A DNA stretch of 64,000 nucleotides from Pleomorphomonas sp. T1.2MG-36 (GTDB lineage Bacteria > Pseudomonadota > Alphaproteobacteria > Rhizobiales > Pleomorphomonadaceae), in contig NZ_CATNLY010000023.1 of NCBI RefSeq assembly GCF_950100655.1, positions 744,001 to 808,000 of the forward strand, in the 5' to 3' direction. Numbering within the stretch: the first letter of the stretch is position 1; each line of letters begins with the position of its first letter. Below, in pieces: positions 57,956 to 64,000 of the stretch. Both the position numbers and the translations under genes were made by a program. The notes beneath the pieces were generated by a model, which made no database searches, was not told the DNA's origin, and worked only from the letters and a program-made list of their open reading frames with translations.

Positions 57956-60274
57956 ATGAAGTTCAGCGACGGCAACTGGATGCTGCCGGCAGGCATGAGC
58001 ATTCTCAATCCGCATCACGTGCATGCGGTGCGTACGGAAGCCCGCAAGGCCGAAATCCTGGCGCTCGCCGTACGCGGCCAAGGCCGTGCCGACCAGATCA
58101 ACGCACCGACGCTGACCGTGACGCTGACCGCGCCGATGGAAGGCATCATCGGCGTGCGCATCGAGCATCACAAGGGCGCGGCAAAGCGCGGCCCGGCCTT
58201 CGAACTCTTCCCCGACGAGTCCTTCCGGCCGACCATCGTCGACGGCGAGGATACCCTGACCTTCACCTCCGGCGATCTGACGCTGACCATCTCCAGAGAT
58301 GGCGACTGGCGGACCGAGGTGACGCGCGGCGGCAAGCGGCTGACCGGCACCGGCTTCCGGGAAACGGGTCACGCCAGCGTCGCCGGCGAACCGGCGCATG
58401 TGTTCGAGCGGCTCGATCTCGAGGTCGGCACGCTGGTCTACGGGCTTGGCGAGCGTTTCTCCCCCTTCGTGAAAAACGGCCAGAGCATCGACATCTGGAA
58501 TCAGGACGGCGGCACGTCCACCACGCAGGCCTACAAGAGCATTCCGTTCTTCCTGACCAACCGAGGCTGGGGCGTGCTGGTCAACGATCCCGGCCGGGTC
58601 GGCTTCGAGGTGGCATCGGAGAAGGTATCGAAGGTGCAGTTCGCTGTCGAAGGCGAGGCGCTCGAATACTACCTGATCGACGGCCCGACGCCGAAGGCGG
58701 TGCTGGAGCGCTACACCCGCCTCACCGGCCGGCCGGCGCTGCCGCCGGCCTGGTCGTTCGGCCTCTGGCTGACTACCTCCTTCACCACCGACTACGACGA
58801 AGGCACCGTCAACTCCTTTGTCGACGGCATGTTCGAGCGCGACATACCCCTGCATGTCTTCCACTTCGACTGCTTCTGGATGCGCGGCGTTCACTGGTGC
58901 GATTTCGAGTGGGATCCAGAGGTGTTTCCCGATCCTCAGGGCATGCTGGACCGCCTCAGGGAAAAGGGGCTGAAGATCTGCCTCTGGATCAATCCCTACA
59001 TCGCTCAGGCATCGAAGCTGTTCGACGAGGCGGTGGAGAGGGGCTACCTGCTGAAGCGGCCGGATGGCAGCGTCTGGCAGTGGGATCTCTGGCAGGCTGG
59101 ACAGGGCATCGTCGACTTCACCAATCCGGAGGCGGCGGCCTGGTACGCCGGACATCTCAAGCGCCTCGTCGCCATGGGCGTCGACGCCTTCAAGACCGAT
59201 TTCGGCGAGCGCATCCCGACCGATGTCGTCTGGCATGACGGCTCGGATCCGGGGAAGATGCACAACTACTACTCCTTCCTCTACAACAAGGTGGTCCACG
59301 ACGCCTTGATCGAGACGCGGGGCGAAAGCGTGTTGTTCGCCCGTTCGGCCACCGTCGGCGGCCAGCAGTTCCCCGTGCATTGGGGCGGCGACTGCTATTC
59401 CGACTATCCGGCCATGGCCGAGACGCTGCGCGGCGGCCTGTCGCTCGGCCTCTCCGGCTTCGGCTTCTGGAGCCACGATATCGGCGGCTTCGAGAACACC
59501 GCCGAGGCCGACGTCTACAAGCGCTGGTGCGCCTTCGGCCTGCTCTCCAGCCACAGCCGCCTGCACGGTTCGAAGTCCTATCGGGTCCCCTGGCTGTTCG
59601 ACCAGGAGGCGGAGGCGGTGCTTCGTGACTTTGCGCGCCTCAAGTGCTCGCTGATGCCCTATCTCTACGCCGCCGCCGTCGAGGCGTCGGAAACCGGCGT
59701 GCCGGTGCTCCGGGCCATGCTGCTCGAGTTCCCGGACGATCCCGGCGCCGAGACGCTCGACCGCCAGTTCATGCTGGGCTCGGCCCTGCTGGTCGCGCCG
59801 GTGTTCGACATGAACGGCGAGGTAGCGGTCTACCTGCCAGCCGGCCGCTGGACACAGCTTCTGAGTGGCGAGGTGGTGGAAGGGCCGGGCTGGCGGCGCG
59901 AGACGCACGGGGTCATGAGCCTGCCGCTCTACGTGCGGCCAGGCAGCCTCATCGCCTTCGGCAGCAACGATCGTCGGCCGGACTATGACTACGCCGACGG
60001 CATCACCTTCGCGCTCTATGAGCTTGCCGATGGCGCTAGCGCCACGGTCACGGTGCCGGACTATCGCAACGGGGCACCGGCGTTGACGCTGACGGTGCGC
60101 CGCGACGGCAATCTCATCGTTGCGACCCCTGACCGCGACCACCCCTATGCGCTCCGGCTCGTCGGCATCGGTCATGTCGCCACCGTCGACGGAAGCGGCG
60201 ACTTCGAACAGCGTTCCGGCAGCGTTACCCTCCGCGCCGCCGGCCCGCTTCGGATCACCCTCCCACCGGCCTGA
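57956..60274 (+). CDS. yicI: GH31 alpha-xylosidase (YicI type)
   Basis: The 772-residue protein has the same length as E. coli YicI. The beta-sandwich N-domain (LVYGLGERFSPFVKNGQ) is followed by the GH31 barrel with the nucleophile D415 (FKTDFGERIPTD) and the acid/base D479 (HWGGDCYSDY), plus FGFWSHDIGGFE. YicI releases alpha-xylose from isoprimeverose-type ends; some relatives act on alpha-glucosides. There is no signal peptide, so it acts in the cytoplasm after import. GGGGAGGACGACA precedes the ATG. Expression is probably under the adjacent LacI protein. It is convergent with the sugar ABC operon. Confidence 0.94.
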   Translation: MKFSDGNWMLPAGMSILNPHHVHAVRTEARKAEILALAVRGQGRADQINAPTLTVTLTAPMEGIIGVRIEHHKGAAKRGPAFELFPDESFRPTIVDGEDTLTFTSGDLTLTISRDGDWRTEVTRGGKRLTGTGFRETGHASVAGEPAHVFERLDLEVGTLVYGLGERFSPFVKNGQSIDIWNQDGGTSTTQAYKSIPFFLTNRGWGVLVNDPGRVGFEVASEKVSKVQFAVEGEALEYYLIDGPTPKAVLERYTRLTGRPALPPAWSFGLWLTTSFTTDYDEGTVNSFVDGMFERDIPLHVFHFDCFWMRGVHWCDFEWDPEVFPDPQGMLDRLREKGLKICLWINPYIAQASKLFDEAVERGYLLKRPDGSVWQWDLWQAGQGIVDFTNPEAAAWYAGHLKRLVAMGVDAFKTDFGERIPTDVVWHDGSDPGKMHNYYSFLYNKVVHDALIETRGESVLFARSATVGGQQFPVHWGGDCYSDYPAMAETLRGGLSLGLSGFGFWSHDIGGFENTAEADVYKRWCAFGLLSSHSRLHGSKSYRVPWLFDQEAEAVLRDFARLKCSLMPYLYAAAVEASETGVPVLRAMLLEFPDDPGAETLDRQFMLGSALLVAPVFDMNGEVAVYLPAGRWTQLLSGEVVEGPGWRRETHGVMSLPLYVRPGSLIAFGSNDRRPDYDYADGITFALYELADGASATVTVPDYRNGAPALTLTVRRDGNLIVATPDRDHPYALRLVGIGHVATVDGSGDFEQRSGSVTLRAAGPLRITLPPA

Positions 60275-60308
60275 TGGCCGCGCCACGCATGGCAACGATC
60301 CGAAGCAG

Positions 60309-60340
60309 AAACCCCGGAAGCGCGGCTTCCGGGGTTTTTC
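60309..60340. terminator. Intrinsic terminator between GH31 and the sugar ABC operon
   Basis: A perfect 12-bp stem (AAACCCCGGAAG at 60309-60320 with its complement at 60326-60337) encloses a 5-base loop and is followed by TTC on the plus strand. The A/T ends make it usable for both convergent transcripts. Confidence 0.9.
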
Positions 60341-60363
60341 TTGCGCTACGATGAGGGGGCCGG

Positions 60364-61431
60364 CTAGAGCCGCCGATCTGTCGCCGCGTCGAAGACATGG
60401 ATGTTGGCATCGGCAAAGGCCAGGCCGACGCGGTCGCCATGCGCAACCAGCCGGCGGCCGGTCTCCACCACGATCATTTCCGGCGTCGTCGCCGTGGTGA
60501 CGAAGGTTGTCGAACCGGTCGACTCGGTGAAGGCGACGGGCGCATCGAAGCGGCCTTCCCCCGGTGCTGTCAGCGTGATGTGCTCGGGTCGGATACCGAT
60601 CAGCACATTGGCGCCCGCCGGCGCGGCAACAGGAGTCTGGAGGCGGAACGCGCCATTGCCGAGGTCGACGGTCACGGCGCCACCCTCGGCCACCGTTGCC
60701 GGCAGGAAGTTCATGGCCGGCGAACCGATGAAGCCGGCAACGAACTTGTTGGCCGGCCTGTCGTAGAGATCGAGTGGCCTCCCCTGCTGCTCGATGATGC
60801 CGGCCCGCAGCACGACCACGTGGTCGGCCATGGTCATGGCCTCGATCTGATCGTGCGTCACATAGACCGAGGTGGCGCCGAGCCGGTCGTGCAGAGCGCG
60901 GATTTCCTTGCGCATGTGAACGCGCAGCGCCGCGTCGAGATTGGACAACGGCTCGTCGAACAGGAAGGCCTTGGGATTGCGGATGATCGCCCGGCTCATG
61001 GCGACGCGCTGGCGCTGGCCGCCGCTGAGCTCGCGCGGATAGCGGTGAAGAAGGTCGGACAGACCGGTGGTCGCGGCCACCTCGGCTGCGGCCTTCTTGC
61101 GTTCGGCCTTGGAGACGCCATGCACCCGTAGCGAGTAGGTGAGGTTCTCCTCCACCGTCATGTGCGGGTAGAGGGCGTAAGATTGGAACACCATGGCGAC
61201 ATCGCGCTTGCGCGGCGGCAGCTTGGTCACCACCTCGCCGGCGATCGAGATGTCGCCGCCGGTGATCTTTTCCAGGCCGGCCAGCGAGCGCAGCAGCGTC
61301 GACTTGCCGCACCCGGACGGACCGACCAGCGCGACGAAGCTGCCCTTGTCGATGGACAGGGTGATGTCTTTCAGGGCGTGGTAGGCGCCGTAGTGCTTGT
61401 TGACGCCGGAAAATTCGATCTGCGTGGTCAT
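60364..61431 (-). CDS. Sugar ABC importer ATPase (MalK/UgpC type)
   Basis: The 355-residue CUT1 ATPase has Walker A GPSGCGKST, Q-loop FQSYALYPHMTVEEN, signature LSGGQRQRVAMSRAI, Walker B AFLFDEPLSNLD and a C-terminal TOBE-like regulatory domain. The start at 61431 (MTTQIEF) overlaps the preceding permease stop. It is the last gene of the operon. Confidence 0.95.
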   Translation of the reverse strand: MTTQIEFSGVNKHYGAYHALKDITLSIDKGSFVALVGPSGCGKSTLLRSLAGLEKITGGDISIAGEVVTKLPPRKRDVAMVFQSYALYPHMTVEENLTYSLRVHGVSKAERKKAAAEVAATTGLSDLLHRYPRELSGGQRQRVAMSRAIIRNPKAFLFDEPLSNLDAALRVHMRKEIRALHDRLGATSVYVTHDQIEAMTMADHVVVLRAGIIEQQGRPLDLYDRPANKFVAGFIGSPAMNFLPATVAEGGAVTVDLGNGAFRLQTPVAAPAGANVLIGIRPEHITLTAPGEGRFDAPVAFTESTGSTTFVTTATTPEMIVVETGRRLVAHGDRVGLAFADANIHVFDAATDRRL

Positions 61432-62255
61432 TTCAGGGCTCCGGAGGTCAGGCCAGAGACGATGCGCCGCTGCAGCAGCACGAAGGTCGCCAGAATGGGC
61501 GTCACGTAGATCGAGGCGAAGGCCATGATCCGGTTCCATTCGTTGGTGTTCGGGCCCATGAATGCGTTGAGGCCGACCGAGCTCGGCTGCAGCTCGATTT
61601 CCTGGATCAGCGACTTCGAATAGACGAACTCGCCGAAGGCCTGCATGAAGATCAGGATGGCGGAAACGAGGATGCCGTTGCGGGCAAGCGGCAGCACGAT
61701 CGACCAGAAGGCGCCGACGCGCGAGTTGCCGTCGACCAGAGCCGCCTCCTCGAGTTCCATCGGCACGCTCATGAAGGTGGCGCGCACCAGAACGATGAAG
61801 AAGGGCATGCTCTTGGCCGCGATCGCCAGGATCACCGCCGTGCGCGGGTAATCGAGAACGCCGGTGAGGGTGAACAGCACGAAGATCGGCGTGATCATCA
61901 GCGAGGCCGGCAGCACCTGAAGCATCAGGACGAGAAACAGCCCGACATCGATCCAGACGTTGCGATAGCGGGCGAGCACATAGGCGGCGCCGGTGCCAAG
62001 CACGGCGATCAGCGCCACCGAGCCGGACGCGATCACCACCGAGTTCCACAGGAACTGGCCCATGCCCTTCAGCTGGAACACGAAGGGAAAGATCGACCAC
62101 TGCGGATCGTCCGGCCAGAAGGATGGTGGCGTCGCGAACATCTCCGAACCGGTCTTCAGCGCGGTGATGTACATCCAGTAGAGCGGGAAGAGATAAATGG
62201 CGGCGAGCAGCAGCGCGATGACGAGCAGCAGCCGGTTCCTATTGGTCTCGCTCAT
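61428..62255 (-). CDS. Sugar ABC importer permease (MalG type)
   Basis: The 275-residue CUT1 inner permease has about six membrane segments and the ATPase-contact EAA loop as ELEEAALVDGNSRVGAFWSI. Its start overlaps the MalF-type gene by 4 bases and its stop overlaps the ATPase gene, indicating coupled translation. Confidence 0.94.
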   Translation of the reverse strand: MSETNRNRLLLVIALLLAAIYLFPLYWMYITALKTGSEMFATPPSFWPDDPQWSIFPFVFQLKGMGQFLWNSVVIASGSVALIAVLGTGAAYVLARYRNVWIDVGLFLVLMLQVLPASLMITPIFVLFTLTGVLDYPRTAVILAIAAKSMPFFIVLVRATFMSVPMELEEAALVDGNSRVGAFWSIVLPLARNGILVSAILIFMQAFGEFVYSKSLIQEIELQPSSVGLNAFMGPNTNEWNRIMAFASIYVTPILATFVLLQRRIVSGLTSGALK

Positions 62256-63154
62256 CCTCTCACCTCATGACGGGTCGACCGGACGTAGTAGACGGACGCA
62301 AGCATCACAACGACGATCATGATCACCGAAATGGCGGCGCCCTTGGCGAAGTCGTACTGCTTGAAGGAAAGGTCCCAGGCCCAGTATTGCGCGACGTTGG
62401 AGGCGTTGTTCGGACCGCCCGAGGTGATGGCGGCGAACAGATCGAACTGTTGCAGCGTGAAGATCAGACCGAGCGAGATCAGCGCGCCGATGGTCGACCG
62501 CATCATCGGCAGGGTGATCGTCCAGAAGCGGGTCAGCGCACCGGCACCGTCGAGTTCGGCCGCTTCATAGAGGTCGGCGGGGATCGACGACAGGCCGACC
62601 GACAGCAGGATCATGTTGAAGGACATGCCCAGCCAGATGTTGGCGATGATCACGCTCCAGAGCGCGAAGGCCGGATCGGAACGCCAGAAGACGTTGCCGG
62701 AGATGATGTGGAGCTCGCGCAGCACGAAGTTGAACACGCCGAAGTCGCCCGACAGCAGCCAGTTCCAGACAGCACCGACCACCAGGCCCGGCATCACCCA
62801 CGACACCAGGAACAGGCCACGCAGCCAGGAGGCACCGGGGAAATTCGTCCAGAAAAACAGCGCCAGCGCGAAACCGAGCAGGAACTGACCGGCGATCGAG
62901 GCGACGAGAAACGTCGCCGTATGCCCCATGATCGGCCAGAATTCTGGCTGGGCGATCAGTTGGCGATAGTTGTCGAAGCCGACCCAGGGCCGGATGAAGC
63001 TGCCGAGACTGAACATGTCCACGGCCTGGAAGCTCATCACGACATTGTAGACGAGCGGAATGCCCGACAGCACGATGAGAAAGGCGAGCGGGACGCCGAT
63101 CAGGCAGAGGTCGAACCCTCGGCCGTCGACGAGACTGGAATAGAGGCGTCGCAT
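62252..63154 (-). CDS. Sugar ABC importer permease (MalF type)
   Basis: The 300-residue CUT1 permease has about six membrane segments and the EAA loop DLYEAAELDGAGALTRFW. ATG at 63154 follows GGGGAGGACCG at ideal distance; the open frame to 63229 lies in the gap after the binding-protein gene. Confidence 0.94.
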   Translation of the reverse strand: MRRLYSSLVDGRGFDLCLIGVPLAFLIVLSGIPLVYNVVMSFQAVDMFSLGSFIRPWVGFDNYRQLIAQPEFWPIMGHTATFLVASIAGQFLLGFALALFFWTNFPGASWLRGLFLVSWVMPGLVVGAVWNWLLSGDFGVFNFVLRELHIISGNVFWRSDPAFALWSVIIANIWLGMSFNMILLSVGLSSIPADLYEAAELDGAGALTRFWTITLPMMRSTIGALISLGLIFTLQQFDLFAAITSGGPNNASNVAQYWAWDLSFKQYDFAKGAAISVIMIVVVMLASVYYVRSTRHEVRG

Positions 63155-63275
63155 CGGTCCTCCCCGCATCCACGCCGCGGCCGGCCGCCGGCACGGAGCA
63201 ACGCCCTTGCCGGGCGCTGCGGTCAACACGCTGGAATGGCGCTCCGGCCCATGCCGGAGCGCCTTGTCGAAAGGG

Positions 63276-64000
63276 TCAGCCGAGAATGCCCTTGATGGTG
63301 GTGGCAGCCTGATCGAGCGCGTCCTTGGGGCTCGCCTGACCGGTCAGCGCCGACTGGATGGCGTCCTGAATCGCCTTGGAAATCTTCATCCAGTCAGGAT
63401 GCGGGCCACGAGGCTGGGCGTATTTCAGCTGTTCCATGAACACCTTGACGGCGGCGTCCTTCTTGGCGTCGCCAGTCGCAGGGATGTCGATATTGGCGCG
63501 CGCGGCGAGCTGGCCCCAGTCGGGGAAGACGCGCGGGTCCTGCGATACGAAATATTCCAGCGCCTTGAAGGCCTCGTCCGGGTGCTTGGAGCTCTTGAAG
63601 ATGGCCCAGTTGAAATCGCCCATGGCCGACGAGCGCGGCGCACCGACTTCCGGTACCGGCATGAGCGCCACGCGCCAGTCGAACTTCGCCTCCTGCGACA
63701 TGCGATTGAGTTCCCACGGCCCGGAAATGACCATGGCGGCGTTGCCGGAGTTGAAGGTGCCGGTGGAGTCCCACTGGCCGCGCGTCAGCGTATCCGGCGA
63801 CGCGAGCTTTTCGTCGAGCAGCGTTTTCCAGATGGTGAGCGCGCGGACGGCACCGTCGGTGTTGATCTTGTCAAAGCCGCCGCCGGTCATCTGCGCCCAC
63901 GGCAGGAACTGGAAAGTCCCCTCTTCCGAAGCCTTGGCCGAGAAGGCGATGCCGTAGACGTTCTTGGCGGGATCGTTGAGCTTGCGGGCGGCGTCGACGA
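63276..64000 (-). CDS. Extracellular sugar-binding protein, family 1 (partial)
   Basis: The gene runs off the right edge, so its signal peptide and N-terminal lobe are missing. About 240 residues are visible, including [59 protein letters not shown] and a C-terminal [16 protein letters not shown] segment, all typical of CUT1 solute-binding proteins. It heads the operon with the MalF-, MalG- and MalK-type genes. The likely ligand is an oligosaccharide cleaved by the GH31 enzyme. The 121-bp gap to the permease gene is normal for binding-protein-first operons. Confidence 0.93.
   Translation of the reverse strand, partial: VDAARKLNDPAKNVYGIAFSAKASEEGTFQFLPWAQMTGGGFDKINTDGAVRALTIWKTLLDEKLASPDTLTRGQWDSTGTFNSGNAAMVISGPWELNRMSQEAKFDWRVALMPVPEVGAPRSSAMGDFNWAIFKSSKHPDEAFKALEYFVSQDPRVFPDWGQLAARANIDIPATGDAKKDAAVKVFMEQLKYAQPRGPHPDWMKISKAIQDAIQSALTGQASPKDALDQAATTIKGILG

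Overview
The window is a gene-dense, GC-rich (roughly 65% by eye) chromosomal segment of an alphaproteobacterium, most likely of the Hyphomicrobiales (Rhizobiales). The evidence is core-gene order (rimI, a Fur/Mur-type regulator, plsC ... miaB, phoH, ybeY, corC, lnt, an XRE regulator, metK, trmB, rimP, nusA, ylxR, infB, rbfA, truB, rpsO, pnp), a phospholipid N-methyltransferase end, a mesaconyl-CoA hydratase of the ethylmalonyl-CoA pathway and a late aerobic-type cobalamin gene set. Genus cannot be fixed from sequence reading; a Pleomorphomonas-like organism is only a guess. I see no CRISPR array, transposase, prophage, rRNA or tRNA gene.

Layout. 1-8.1 kb: end of a phospholipid methyltransferase, a MarR regulator with a cysteine cluster, lepA, grpE and hrcA (with a GFA-family gene on the other strand between them), then tsaB-rimI-fur/mur-plsC. 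8.1-25.5 kb: a block lying between plsC and miaB, which are close together in many relatives. It holds mesaconyl-CoA hydratase, polA coupled to cobO-cobQ, convergent cobD, an AT-richer intergenic stretch, a complete chemotaxis operon (STAS, cheY, cheA, cheW, PAS-PAS receptor, cheR, cheD, cheB) and a gamma-carbonic-anhydrase-like protein. 25.7-34.5 kb: miaB-phoH-ybeY-corC-lnt, XRE regulator, metK with a structured leader, trmB. 34.5-47.1 kb: rimP-nusA-ylxR-infB, rbfA, truB, rpsO, pnp with structured RNA leaders. The usual run is interrupted by a YcxB-like membrane protein, a glutathione-S-transferase-like protein and a DMT exporter-like protein.

47.2-64 kb is accessory. Two small orphan genes are followed by a five-gene BMP-type ABC importer operon in which an amidase sits between the binding protein and the ATPase. 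Next comes a carbohydrate locus: a six-hairpin glycosidase, a LacI regulator, a YicI-like GH31 alpha-xylosidase divergent from lacI with a clear promoter and a 14-bp palindromic operator, and a CUT1 sugar ABC importer (MalK, MalG, MalF types and a binding protein cut by the window edge). Together these suggest regulated uptake and intracellular hydrolysis of an alpha-xyloside or alpha-glucoside.

The most interesting unexplained signals are the RNA leaders before metK, rimP, rpsO and pnp, the embedded amidase, the unclassified six-hairpin glycosidase, the polA-cobO-cobQ coupling, the MarR cysteine tail and the CheR-tether-like end of the receptor.
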